Shown: one piece after another, positions 50,212-58,887 of the stretch
Layout: the number at the start of each line of letters is the position of its first letter
Numbering within the stretch: position 1 is the first letter of the stretch
NCBI GenBank assembly: GCA_963749145.1
Contig: CAVVLN010000001.1
Location: 434,001 to 498,000 of the forward strand
Length of the DNA: 64,000 nucleotides
DNA from: JASHPR01 sp963749145
Lineage (GTDB): Bacteria > Actinomycetota > Actinomycetes > Streptosporangiales > Streptosporangiaceae
Direction of reading: 5' to 3'
Made by a program: the position numbers and the translations under genes
Notes under the pieces: generated by a model
What the model was told of the DNA's origin: nothing
Seen by the model: the letters and a program-made list of their open reading frames with translations, nothing else
Database searches by the model: none

Positions 50212-50229
50212 TCACCCGCGAGGGGGTGA
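50212..50229. promoter_or_regulatory. Inverted repeat TCACCC-GCGAGG-GGGTGA
   Basis: Perfect arms, 6-base spacer, centre 72 bases upstream of the DUF1269 start at 50293. It lies between a LuxR tail relic and the DUF1269 gene. Confidence 0.75.
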
Positions 50230-50292
50230 GGACGTGGGCGGGACGCCGATAGCAGGGTTAGGCATAACAACGTATGAGAAAGGGTTCTTGTT

Positions 50293-50793
50293 ATGGCTGA
50301 TCTGATCGCTATCGGGTACCCGGATGAGACGACCGCGGAAGCGGCTGCCGACGAGGCACGCCGGCTGGCTCAGGACCTGATCATCCAGCCGGACGCGATC
50401 GCGGTGATCGTGCGCGACAAAGACGGCGGCTACCACGTCCACACCAGCCATCACGCCGTGGGCGCCGGAGCGACCTGGGGCATGTTCTGGGGGTTCTTGT
50501 TCGGCTTGCTGTTTTTCATCCCGGTCTTCGGCCTGGCCATCGGCGCGGGGCTGGGCGCTCTTATGGGCAAGCTGGCCAAGACCAGCATCGACAAGCAGTT
50601 CCAGGAGCAGGTGCGCGACATGGTCAAGCCAGGCACCTCGGCGCTGTTCTTGATGCTGGAGAAGGTGACTCCCGACAAGGCCCTCGAGGCGATGAGCAAG
50701 TACGGCGGCACCGTCTTGAAGACTTCCTTGTCCAAGGACGACGAAAAGGCTGTCCAGGAAGCCCTGCACGGCGGCGCGGCGGCTCCGCAGTAG
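50293..50793 (+). CDS. DUF1269 membrane protein
   Basis: A 166-residue DUF1269 protein: ADLIAIGYPDETTAEAAADE, AVIVRDKDGGYHVHTSHHAV, then a glycine-rich hydrophobic hairpin (WGMFWGFLFGLLFFIPVFGL, AIGAGLGALMGKLAK) and a C-terminal GTSALFLMLEKVTPDKALEA with KYGGTVLKTSLS. The glycine-zipper-like hairpin suggests a membrane-associated oligomer. ATG start with GAAAGGG upstream. Members are often stress-induced; the operator repeat 72 bases upstream fits. Confidence 0.88.
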   Translation: MADLIAIGYPDETTAEAAADEARRLAQDLIIQPDAIAVIVRDKDGGYHVHTSHHAVGAGATWGMFWGFLFGLLFFIPVFGLAIGAGLGALMGKLAKTSIDKQFQEQVRDMVKPGTSALFLMLEKVTPDKALEAMSKYGGTVLKTSLSKDDEKAVQEALHGGAAAPQ

Positions 50794-50947
50794 CCACCGG
50801 ACAGGAGTCACGGCTGCGGTGATTCGATGACGCAGCAGGGCCGCAGCACAGGGGCCCGGCGCACAGCGAAACCGTTTCCGGTCAGCGGTGGCCTTCGCGT
50901 GGCTGGGGCTCGGAGGGTCGCCGAAAGGTCGGCACAAGGAGGCAGGC

Positions 50948-51199
50948 GTGACGGCCGTCGGTCAGCCAGGGTTTGACTGGACGGTGGTCCTCCGGCGACA
51001 GCCAGCCCGCGTCGCGGCAGGCCGGCCGGAGGGAGGCTACACCGATGCGTTCGAGATCATCTGCTGTGACTGCGGGGACGATCCCGAGCTAGATTACCGC
51101 GACGTTTCAGCTGAGCTTCAGCGGATCCGCGGGCCTTACCCAATCGCGGCCGGCGTCACGGCATATGAGGAGCACGTCAGGGTTCACCGCACGCGGTAG
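50948..51199 (+). CDS. Small uncharacterised Cys-containing protein
   Basis: An 83-residue product from a GTG with AAGGAGG five bases upstream. The core GGYTDAFEIICCDCGDDPEL then DYRDVSAELQRIRGPYPIAA carries a C-C-x-C cluster and a DYRDVS segment, and ends in a His/Arg-rich tail. I have seen similar short actinobacterial proteins but know no function. The Cys cluster could bind metal. Confidence 0.65.
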   Translation: MTAVGQPGFDWTVVLRRQPARVAAGRPEGGYTDAFEIICCDCGDDPELDYRDVSAELQRIRGPYPIAAGVTAYEEHVRVHRTR

Positions 51200-51492
51200 T
51201 CGCTCCACATGCCCGAATGCGAGGAGCGCGGATTGCCCGCCATCACCCCGGCCGTCGTCAGCAGCTGCACGGCGCCGATGATGAGCGTAACCCAGCCCTA
51301 GGCCCGAAGGTCGCCGACCACCAAATGCGCATTGGCAACGAATACGTTCGACCTGGCAACCGCGGAGGTGCCGTAGAGCAGGTTAAAGCAGCCGATGACT
51401 GCCAGCATCACCGAGGCGAACACGACAAGGCCATAGCCCTCGCGTTCGACGCGGCGTCCGCTTCTGCCTGTCTTGATGGTTGACGATGTCAT
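51184..51492 (-). pseudogene. DUF7144-type membrane protein interrupted by an amber codon
   Basis: The first 64 residues (EREGYGLVVFASVMLAVIGC, LLYGTSAVARSNVFVANAHL, VVGDLRA) match the small multi-helix DUF7144 family. A TAG at 51298-51300 then stands where the family has Trp, and the same frame resumes GWVTLIIGAVQLLTTAGVMA. A single G-to-A change of TGG explains this. The reading frame ends soon after, at 51184, so the last helices are also lost. Confidence 0.65.
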
Positions 51493-51748
51493 TATGGCCT
51501 CCTATTCCATGAACGACGGAGCCGTCACGGGTCCGCCCGGTCCTGCTCAGCCCCCTTTTCAGCACGCCGACCACCCGTGGAAGCGACGCGTCGCAAAACG
51601 CTACCGGCGGGCCCACGGCCTCACCTCAACAGTCGCCCGGCGGAAGTTATTAGTAGGGTCAGAGATCCTTGACGTGCACGGCCAATCGGCCACCATGCCA
51701 GCTTTCCCGGCCCTCCGCCAGGATGGGTTCACCAGATGGCGCCATAAT

Positions 51749-51765
51749 TCACCCTCCAGGGGTGA
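51749..51765. promoter_or_regulatory. Inverted repeat TCACCC-TCCAG-GGGTGA
   Basis: Perfect arms with a 5-base spacer in the gap 51493-51940, about 180 bases upstream of the PAP2 relic. No gene is otherwise seen in this gap. Confidence 0.6.
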
Positions 51766-51940
51766 GGAATTTCTGGCGGGCCAAGGGCAGAATTGGATCT
51801 CGTCACATCATTAGCCGCACCAGGACCAGCGCAGGGAAGGTCTCCGCAGGATTTTCGGCACGGCGTTGAGGAAAGCCGCGCGGTAGCCAGCAGCCGATTC
51901 GGCATGACAAACGAGACGGGCCAACGAAGAGGATACGCCG

Positions 51941-52692
51941 ATGCCAAGACGGGATAGCGCCCGCCATCCGGCCGCTGGGACCGCCGGGACGGTCGCGCAG
52001 CGGCTGGCTGACGGCCTCGAGCGGCGCGGCGGGCCGGCCCGCCGCCGGGCAGCCGGAACGCTGCGTGAGCTAGGTGCCGTGGACCGGGCGATCTACTCGG
52101 TGATAGCGACCACCCCCACCCCTTCACTCGACGAACCGCTGCGGCGGCTCTCGAACGCCGCCAATAACTCCGGTCTTTGGCTGGCCATCGCCGGGCTCGG
52201 CGTCGCGGGGGGCAGAGCAGGCCTACGCCGCGGTCCGGGGAACCGTGGCCATCGGCGCCACGTCGGCGCTGGTAAATCTGGCGGTGAAGTCGGCCTGGTC
52301 CCGCCAGCGGCCGGACCGGGCCAGGCGCCGGGGTCCCGTTCCGGCGGCACGTGCGGATGCCGACATCCACGTCGTTCCCGTCTGGTCATGCGGCGTCGGG
52401 TTTCGCCTTCGCCGCGGCCATCGGCCGGGATCAGCCCTGGCTGGGGTTGGCCCTCCGGTTCCTTGCGACGGCCGTAGCGTATTCCCGGGTACACACCGGA
52501 GTGCACTACCCGAGCGACGCCGTGGTCGGCGCGTTGATCAGCGAGGCCACGGGGCAGGCCGTGGCCGGCCTGATGGACCGGCTGCCGCCGACACGAAGGC
52601 CCGCCCGATCCGGTCCCGGCGAGCAGCGTGAACTGCCAGATGGGGCAAGCGCGGAACCGGATGGGGCAAGCGCGGAAGATGCACCAGGCTGA
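51941..52692 (+). pseudogene. PAP2-type phosphatase, broken into three frames
   Basis: Three frames together carry a PAP2 (type 2 phosphatidic acid phosphatase) protein: the N-terminal ELGAVDRAIYSVIATTPTPS and LRRLSNAANNSGLWLAIAGL up to about 52200; then VAIGATSALVNLAVKSAWSR with the K-x6-RP motif to about 52340; then FPSGHAASGFAFAAAIG with the PSGH motif, and YSRVHTGVHYPSDAVVGALI with the S-R-x5-H-x3-D motif to 52692. All catalytic motifs survive but two frameshifts (about 52200 and 52335) separate them. It ends in an Ala/Ser/Glu tail with a short tandem repeat (DGASAEPDGASAED). Confidence 0.75.
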
Positions 52693-52734
52693 TCCCGCGA
52701 ACTTTATCCGGTTCGTGGGTACTTGCCGGGCCCT

Positions 52735-53604
52735 CTAGAACGGTGTCGGGATGTGGCGTCGTGGCAGCATGTCGGGCTCCACGTAGCCGCCGGCCCTTTG
52801 CCGCTTGGGCAGGTTGATGTCCTGGTGGGCGAGCGGCTTGTAGGGGACCTGGCCGAGCAGGTGGCTGATGATGTTGAGGCGGCCGCGCTTCTTGTCGTCG
52901 GTGTGCGCGATGTACCAGGGCGCCCACGCGGTGTCGGTGGCGGCGAACATCGCATCCCGGGCCCGGGAATAGTCATACCAGCGGCTGTAGGACTTCAGGT
53001 CCATCTCCGAGAGCTTCCAGATCTTCCGCGGGTCGTTGATACGGCTCTCCAGGCGCCGGGTCTGCTCGCCGGGGCTGACCTCGAGCCAGTACTTCAGCAG
53101 CAGGATCCCCTCATCGGTCATGGCCTTCTCGACCCCCGGCACCAGCCCCAGGAACCGCTCGGTCTCCTCCGGCGTGCAAAAGCCCATCACCGGCTCGACG
53201 CCCGCGCGGTTGTACCAGCTGCGGTCGAAGATCACGACCTCGCCGGCGGCCGGGAAGTACGGGAGGTACCGCTGGACGTACATCTGCGACTTCTCGCGCT
53301 CGGTCGGGGCGGACAGGGCCACGACCCGGAACACCCGCGGGCTCACCCGCTCGGTGATCCGCTTGATCGTGCCTCCCTTCCCGGCGGTGTCCCGGCCCTC
53401 GAACACGATGCAGATCTTGGCTCCCGACGCCTTCACCCACTCCTGCATCGCCACCAGCTCACCGTGCAGCGCCCTCATCTCCCGTTCGTACTCCTTGCGC
53501 TTCATCTTCGGCGGCGGGCCGTCCGCGGCCTCCCGACCCGCGTCTGCCGACGGCACCTCGGCTTGCGCGCCGTGCCGGTTATGTGCGTGCTTTTTCTTGG
53601 CCAT
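52735..53604 (-). CDS. Polyphosphate kinase 2 (PPK2)
   Basis: A 289-residue PPK2: Walker A GRDTAGKGGTIKRI, the lid R-rich QMYVQRYLPYFPAAGEVVIF, Walker B DRSWYNRAGVEPVMGFC, and the C-terminal WYIAHTDDKKRGRLNIISHL are in the standard order. Such enzymes make NTPs from NDPs and polyphosphate (class I). The N-terminal 45 residues are Lys/His/Ala-rich. It starts 14 bases after the lipid kinase stop and is the last gene of a tight reverse operon (arcC relic, ATPase, arc chimera, lipid kinase, PPK2). Confidence 0.93.
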   Translation of the reverse strand: MAKKKHAHNRHGAQAEVPSADAGREAADGPPPKMKRKEYEREMRALHGELVAMQEWVKASGAKICIVFEGRDTAGKGGTIKRITERVSPRVFRVVALSAPTEREKSQMYVQRYLPYFPAAGEVVIFDRSWYNRAGVEPVMGFCTPEETERFLGLVPGVEKAMTDEGILLLKYWLEVSPGEQTRRLESRINDPRKIWKLSEMDLKSYSRWYDYSRARDAMFAATDTAWAPWYIAHTDDKKRGRLNIISHLLGQVPYKPLAHQDINLPKRQRAGGYVEPDMLPRRHIPTPF

Positions 53605-53618
53605 ATCTCCGCCTCCGA

Positions 53619-54968
53619 CTATTGCGGTACCTGGATGGGGTGAGCCCGCGACCGGGCCCGGCCGGCGAGATGCCGTAGCCTGGTCCAGTTCACCGGGGAT
53701 TTTGGCCGGGGGATGCCCGGACGGTCTCGCGGTACCCAGACGCGCAGCGCGCCCGGGGAGACGGCACAGGTCACCGGCGTGGACAGCAGTACCGACTCGC
53801 CGTCGATGCCGACCGGGATCCGCGGCACGTCGGCGGTGACCTCGATCGTCTTGGCGGTTAGCACGGTCAGCCCGGTGGCCCGCCGGCCGCGCAGCAGGTC
53901 CACGGCCTGCCGGGCTGTGCTGACGTTGACGCCGACCACGCCCAGCACCCCTCGGTCCAGCCGCGCCCGGCGGCCCAGCCCGGCCAGGTCACCCGTCCCG
54001 TACGGGTTGTTGGCCACCAGCAGCGCCTGCGGCGTCTCGATCTGCGTGCCGTTGACCCGCGCGGTCAGCCGCGCGCCGCCGTGGCCCTGCAGTAGGTCCG
54101 GGAGCATGTCCAGCGTGGTGCCCATCTTGTCGGCGCGGTAGGCCGGGGTCTCGACCACCTCGGCGTAGGCGCCGAAGGACGCGTTGTTGACGAAGGTCTG
54201 CCCGTTGATCAGCCCCAGGTCGACCCGCAACTCCACGCCGTCGGACAAGGCGGCCAGGCACGCTGAGGGGTCCTCACGGTCCAGTCCCAGGTCCAGGGCG
54301 AAATGGTTGCGGGTGCCCGCGCTGATCACCAGGAACGGCAGCCCGTGCTCGGCGGCGATCCCGGCCACCAGGGCCTGGGTGCCGTCCCCGCCCGCCACCC
54401 CCAGCAGGTCGGCGCCGCCGGTTACGGCCTTGCGTGCTATCTCGGCGACGTCGACATGCCCGGGCCCGCCGAGCAGGAACACCTCCGCGCCCAGGTCCTC
54501 GGCCCTACGGGCCAGGCCGAACTTCTCGACCTTCCCGCCCCCGGACTTGGGGTTCATGATCAAATACGGGTGCCGGGCCGGCGGCTGCGCCGGGTGCTCG
54601 GGCATCCGCCAGTCCCCCTGGTCCCCGGCCAGCGCCAGCCGTGCGGTCACGCCTGCCAGCAGCCACGCTGCGGCCGACACGATGGCCACCAGCAGCAGGT
54701 TCCGGAAGGAAAACACGACGATCACCGCGACCGGCGCCAGGACGAGCACCGCCAGCGACAGCCACCGCCACACCCCACGTCGGGCCAGGAAGAAGAACGC
54801 GGCGGCCAGGCTCACGGCGGCACCCGCCAGGGCCACCACGAGCATTGTGATGCTCTTCAGCCCGGCGAAAGACACCAGGACGGCGATCGCGAGGCCGACC
54901 AGCACGAAACTCAGGCGCGCGAGCCAGCGCTGCCCGCGCGTGTCTTGGCGGCCCGTTTCCGGTATCAC
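53619..54968 (-). CDS. Diacylglycerol/lipid kinase-family protein with N-terminal membrane domain
   Basis: A 449-residue protein. Four transmembrane segments (about residues 15-120, e.g. LSFVLVGLAIAVLVSFAGL and WLSLAVLVLAPVAVIVVF) precede a DAGK catalytic domain with YLIMNPKSGGGKVEKF, the nucleotide loop GVAGGDGTQALVAGIA and ISAGTRNHFALDLG, and a C-terminal sandwich (NNASFGAYAEVVE, VGIDGESVLLSTPV). It phosphorylates a lipid at the membrane. The GTG at 54968 follows the arc chimera stop by two bases, so the two are tightly coupled. The substrate is unknown. Confidence 0.88.
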   Translation of the reverse strand: MIPETGRQDTRGQRWLARLSFVLVGLAIAVLVSFAGLKSITMLVVALAGAAVSLAAAFFFLARRGVWRWLSLAVLVLAPVAVIVVFSFRNLLLVAIVSAAAWLLAGVTARLALAGDQGDWRMPEHPAQPPARHPYLIMNPKSGGGKVEKFGLARRAEDLGAEVFLLGGPGHVDVAEIARKAVTGGADLLGVAGGDGTQALVAGIAAEHGLPFLVISAGTRNHFALDLGLDREDPSACLAALSDGVELRVDLGLINGQTFVNNASFGAYAEVVETPAYRADKMGTTLDMLPDLLQGHGGARLTARVNGTQIETPQALLVANNPYGTGDLAGLGRRARLDRGVLGVVGVNVSTARQAVDLLRGRRATGLTVLTAKTIEVTADVPRIPVGIDGESVLLSTPVTCAVSPGALRVWVPRDRPGIPRPKSPVNWTRLRHLAGRARSRAHPIQVPQ

Positions 54969-54970
54969 GG

Positions 54971-55324
54971 CTATCCGAGGGTGGCGACGAGGATGGCCTT
55001 GATGGTGTGCAGGCGGTTCTCGGCCTGGTCGAAGACGATGCTGGCGGGTGAGGAGAGGACATCGCCGGTGACTTCGAGGCCTGAGGCCATGCCGGTGAGC
55101 TCCATGATCTCGCGTCCCACGGTGGTGTTCGGGTCGCGGAACGCGGGAAGGCAGTGCATGAACCTGACGGCGGGGTTGGCGGCCTTGGCCCGGGCCACCC
55201 ACAGCACATCGTCGAACAGCCGTTCCCCGGCGTTCGACGGCGTCAGCCGGGTGTGCTCCAGGCCCGGCCGGTGAACCATGATCTTACGCAGCTTCCCCGC
55301 CTCGGAGTGCACTCCGAACGGCAT
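54971..55324 (-). pseudogene. arcA::arcB deletion chimera (arginine deiminase start joined to ornithine carbamoyltransferase end)
   Basis: A 117-codon open frame. Residues 1-45 (PFGVHSEAGKLRKIMVHRPG then LEHTRLTPSNAGERLFDDVL) are the N-terminus of arginine deiminase. From about residue 48 the text is the C-terminus of catabolic ornithine carbamoyltransferase (RFMHCLPAFRDPNTTVGREI with the HCLP motif, SSPASIVFDQAENRLHTIKA). The join is in frame, as if a deletion removed about 1.9 kb from inside arcA to inside arcB. Neither active site is complete. The ATG at 55324 still has AGAGGTGAT upstream, so a fusion peptide may be made. Confidence 0.85.
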
Positions 55325-55406
55325 AGCGATCACCTCTTACCTGGCCTTTGTTTCGGCCTTTTCCTTTGATCCTGCTGCTGACGTCTCTTGGGACATTGAC
55401 ATCGCA

Positions 55407-58181
55407 TCACGTGCTGCCTTGGATGGCTGGCCCGGCTTCGGGCTCCGTGCTTTGGGTGGCCTTTCGTTGCCGTGAGAGTTGCAGGGCCTTGTCCACCCCG
55501 ACGACCGCGGGGGCGAGGAGCGACAGGGCGAGCACGACCAGCCACTGCCGTCCGCTGAGCGACTCGGTGTCGAGCAGGCGCTGGAGCATGTTCAGTTCGA
55601 CGGCGGCCCAGGTGAGGATCCAGCCGAGGATGATCCAGCCCATGAAGGGGAATACCGGGGAGGACCACGGGGCCTGGCGTTCGCGGCGCATGATCAGGCC
55701 GATGTTGACTGCGCTGAACGAGACGATGGCGAAGGCCATGGTCATGTTGACCGATGGATGGGTGGTGCTGGGCTTGCCGGGTCCCCACTCGAGCACGGCC
55801 AGGGCGGTGGCGGCGAGAACGAACCCGGTGGCGAACCAGCGGATGACCTGGGGCCGGTTGACGATCTTGGTTCCGGGCTTGCGTGGTGGCCGCTGCATGA
55901 CCCCGGGGTCGGGGACGTCGACGATGAACCCGATGACCACGGTGATGACGACGAAGAACTTGCAGAACAGCAGCTGGAGGGGGAACAGGGCGACGCCGTG
56001 GTTGATGTTGAGGATGGTGGCGTAGACCATCAGCTGCAGGACCGAGGACAAGATGGTCAGCTGCATCCGGATGTAGGTGGAGATCCGGCGGTAGATGTCG
56101 CGGCCGAGGTCGACGGCCTTGACCAGGGTGGCGAAGTTGTCGTCGGTCAGCACGATCTTGGCCGCCTGCTTGGTTACCTCCGAGCCGCTGCCCATGGCCA
56201 CGCCGATGTCGGCCTGCTTGAGCGCGGCGGCGTCGTTGACGGCGTCACCGGTCATCGCGACCACGTCGCCGGATTGCTGCATGAGCTTGGCCAGGCGCAG
56301 CTTGTCCTCGGGTGCCACCCGGCCGAACACGTGCAGCCGGGGAAGCCGGCTGATTACCTCGGCATCGGGGAGGTGCTGCAGCTCGGTGCCGGTGATCACG
56401 CCGGGCCCGAGGCCGAGCTCGTCGGCGATCGCCCGCGCGGTCACGGTGTGGTCGCCGGTGATCATCCGCACGTCGATCCCGGCCGCGAGGGCGGCGTGAA
56501 CCGCGTCCCTGGCCTCGGTGCGCAGCGGATCCATGATCCCGACCAGCGCGACGAAGACCAGGTCGGCGACGGCGGCCATCGGGTCGGCCAGCGCCGCGGT
56601 CATCGCCTGGTCGTCGAGGTCCCGGACGGCGAACGCGAGCACCCGGAGGCCGCGCTCGGACAGCTGGCGGTTGGCGGCCAGGATCTCGTCCCGGACGGTG
56701 GCGACCGGCGCCTGCTGGCCATGCCACAGCGCGTAAGCGCAGCGCTCCAGTACCACGTCGGGCGCGCCCTTCACGCTCTCGAAGTGCGGCTGGGTCAAGA
56801 TCCCGCCGGCCAGCCAGTCCGGGCGGTCGTGGAAGGTGGCCATGAACTTGTACTCGGAGTCGAACGGCACCTCGGCCCGGCGCGGCAGGGTTTCCCGGGT
56901 CTGCTCGGCGTCGGCGCCCATCTTCGCGGCGAGCACCACGAAGGCCGCCTCGGTCGGATCGCCGATGACCGACCCGTCGTCGGCGACGGTGGCGTCGGTG
57001 CACAGCACCAGGCCCAGGGCCAGGCGGTGGAAGTCCGGCGTCTCCCCTCCGGCCACCCCGAGGATCGCGCCGGTCTTCTGATAGCCCGGGCCTTCGATCT
57101 TGAACCAGTCACCGCCGCCCAGCATGGTGGTCGCGGTCATCGCGTTCAGCGTCAGGGTGCCGGTCTTATCGGAGTTGATGACGGTCGTCCCGCCCAGGGT
57201 CTCCACGTCCGACAGCGACTTGACCACCGCCTTGGCCTCCACCAGGCGGCGCGCCCCCGACGACAGCATGGCCTGCACGAAGGTCGGCAGCCCGGTCGGG
57301 ATGGCCGCGATCGCGGTCGATATGCACAGCAGCACCAGGGTCGTGGTGTCCTGGCCCCGCACCAGGCCGAAGATCGCGATCACCGCCACGGCCAGGAAGG
57401 CGAGCAGCCCGAACACCTTGGTCATGCCGTCGAGTTCCCGCTGCAGCGGCGAGCGCGTGCGCTTCGTGGCCGTGACCAGGCCGGCGATCCGGCCTATCTC
57501 GGTCGCCTCACCGGTCGCGGTCACCACGAACGTGGCCGTGCCCCGGGTGACCTGGGTGTTCTGGAACACCAGGTTCGTGCGGTCGCCGAGCGCGACCTCC
57601 CCCTCGGGAAGGGCCACCCGGTCCTTGGGTATCGGGGCGCTCTCGCCGGTGAGCGCGGCCTCCTGCACTTCCAAGGTGGCGGAAGTGAGGATCCGGCCGT
57701 CCGCCGGGACGACGTCACCGGCCTCGAGCAGCACGACGTCACCGGGCACGAGCTGGGTGGATTCGAGCTCCTCGACCTGGCCGGATCGCCGCACCCGGGC
57801 CTGGGGCACCTGGAGCTTCGCCAGCGCCTCGACGCTGGCCCGGGCCTTCAGTTCCTGGGCCGAGCCCATGACGACGTTGAACGTCACCAGCCCCAGCACC
57901 ACGATGCCCGTGGCCACCTGCGCGATGGCGAAGCTGGCCACGCAGACGATCAGCAGCATGATGTTCATCGGGTTGGCCAGCTGACCCCGCGCCACCACCC
58001 ACATGCTCGGCGGCGGCTCGGTCGGCAGCTCGTTCGGCCCGTACTCGGCCAGCCGCTCCGTTACGTCGCCGGAGGCCAGCCCCCGGTCCGGGTCGACGTT
58101 CATCGCCCGGGCCGCTTCCCCCGCGGACAGGGCGTACCAGGGGACGTGCTCGCCGGGAGGCTTGGCCGTAGTGGTGGTCAT
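55407..58181 (-). CDS. P-type cation-transporting ATPase (P2-like)
   Basis: A 924-residue P-type ATPase. Actuator LTGESAPIPKD, phosphorylation NSDKTGTLTLNAMT, nucleotide-binding VKGAPDVVLERC, hinge MTGDAVNDAAALKQADIGVA and about ten transmembrane helices are all in order. Two unusual changes: the M4 motif is AAIPTGLP where P2 pumps have PEGLP, and the hinge has GDAVNDAAAL where GDGVNDAPAL is normal. Ion specificity is thus unclear (Ca, Na, H or Mg). ATG at 58181 with GAGGAG five bases upstream, ten bases after the carbamate kinase relic. Similar ATPases often accompany arc and Hsp20 genes in actinobacterial stress islands. Confidence 0.9.
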   Translation of the reverse strand: MTTTTAKPPGEHVPWYALSAGEAARAMNVDPDRGLASGDVTERLAEYGPNELPTEPPPSMWVVARGQLANPMNIMLLIVCVASFAIAQVATGIVVLGLVTFNVVMGSAQELKARASVEALAKLQVPQARVRRSGQVEELESTQLVPGDVVLLEAGDVVPADGRILTSATLEVQEAALTGESAPIPKDRVALPEGEVALGDRTNLVFQNTQVTRGTATFVVTATGEATEIGRIAGLVTATKRTRSPLQRELDGMTKVFGLLAFLAVAVIAIFGLVRGQDTTTLVLLCISTAIAAIPTGLPTFVQAMLSSGARRLVEAKAVVKSLSDVETLGGTTVINSDKTGTLTLNAMTATTMLGGGDWFKIEGPGYQKTGAILGVAGGETPDFHRLALGLVLCTDATVADDGSVIGDPTEAAFVVLAAKMGADAEQTRETLPRRAEVPFDSEYKFMATFHDRPDWLAGGILTQPHFESVKGAPDVVLERCAYALWHGQQAPVATVRDEILAANRQLSERGLRVLAFAVRDLDDQAMTAALADPMAAVADLVFVALVGIMDPLRTEARDAVHAALAAGIDVRMITGDHTVTARAIADELGLGPGVITGTELQHLPDAEVISRLPRLHVFGRVAPEDKLRLAKLMQQSGDVVAMTGDAVNDAAALKQADIGVAMGSGSEVTKQAAKIVLTDDNFATLVKAVDLGRDIYRRISTYIRMQLTILSSVLQLMVYATILNINHGVALFPLQLLFCKFFVVITVVIGFIVDVPDPGVMQRPPRKPGTKIVNRPQVIRWFATGFVLAATALAVLEWGPGKPSTTHPSVNMTMAFAIVSFSAVNIGLIMRRERQAPWSSPVFPFMGWIILGWILTWAAVELNMLQRLLDTESLSGRQWLVVLALSLLAPAVVGVDKALQLSRQRKATQSTEPEAGPAIQGST

Positions 58182-58190
58182 CGTAGCTCC

Positions 58191-58718
58191 TCAGTGACCT
58201 AGTGCCCAACCTGGACATGCGCGGGACTGGTGGGGTGGCTCCGTTTCCACCCGTAGTCCAGGCCGACGCTCCGACCCGTCCTGCCGGAACGTCCATCCCT
58301 TGTCGGCCGCCAGCTTGTCGGCGGCGTCTTTGGGGTAGAGCGGGCCGGCGAACTTCGCCGGGCTGGCGAACGCCGGGTCGCCTGGATTCACCACGACCAT
58401 GGTGAGCAGGGTCGCCACCTGGCTCTCCGGCGGCAGCAGGCTCCTCAGTTCCTGCTGGATCAGATAGCCGATCATGCCTGGGTGCCCGCGTCCAGGGATG
58501 TCCAGCGGATAGGGCTCGGCCCCGGTGTACGACTCCGCCTGCAGCGCCAGCAGGCCGACCTGCGGTCCGTTGCCATGCACCACCACGATGCTGTGCCCGG
58601 CAGCCAGCGGAGCTGTCGTCTCCGCCGCGATCCGGACGTTCCGCTGCTGCACCTCGGTGGTCATCGGGTCACCGCGCCGCAGCAGCGCATTGCCGCCCAG
58701 CGCGATCACGATCCGCAT
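58191..58718 (-). pseudogene. Carbamate kinase (arcC), C-terminally truncated
   Basis: The N-terminal half is good: MRIVIALGGNALLRRGDP, VVVHGNGPQVGLLALQAESY, GMIGYLIQQELRS and VVVNPGDPAFASPAKFAGPL follow the carbamate kinase order. After KGWTFRQDG (about residue 153) the text degenerates to RPGLRVETEPPHQ and ends. A normal enzyme has about 310 residues, so the half with the ATP-binding sites is missing. ATG at 58718 with GGAGG upstream. First gene of the arcC-ATPase operon; its promoter carries the TCACCC/GGGTGA repeat 128 bases upstream. Confidence 0.8.
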
Positions 58719-58843
58719 AGCCAACCTCCTCGCTCAGTGGTCTGGCGAGTCTCCGGCTGGGCAGCGCGGACGCTGACCGGTTCATGCTCCGCTCGGGCCC
58801 GGGCCGTTTTCCTAGATCCTGTCCGGGCGATCTGATGAATTCC

Positions 58844-58861
58844 TCACCCGATCAAGGGTGA
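58844..58861. promoter_or_regulatory. Inverted repeat TCACCC-GATCAA-GGGTGA (arcC operon promoter)
   Basis: Perfect arms, 6-base spacer, centre about 134 bases upstream of the arcC start on the reverse strand. The following sequence (GAGGAATTCATCAGATCGCC) is shared with the second arcC relic at 62961, so the leader is duplicated. Confidence 0.78.
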
Positions 58862-58887
58862 TTCCCGCGGCCGGATTTCGCGCACGC

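Noticed and set aside
53345..53360. TCACCCGCTCGGTGA, a look-alike of the operator repeat
   Set aside because: Inside the PPK2 coding sequence, with a shorter spacer and an incomplete right arm.
55479..58202. A 907-codon forward open frame opposite the P-type ATPase
   Set aside because: It is the antisense shadow of a strongly conserved gene; composition is His/Gly/Arg-rich and no motif is present.
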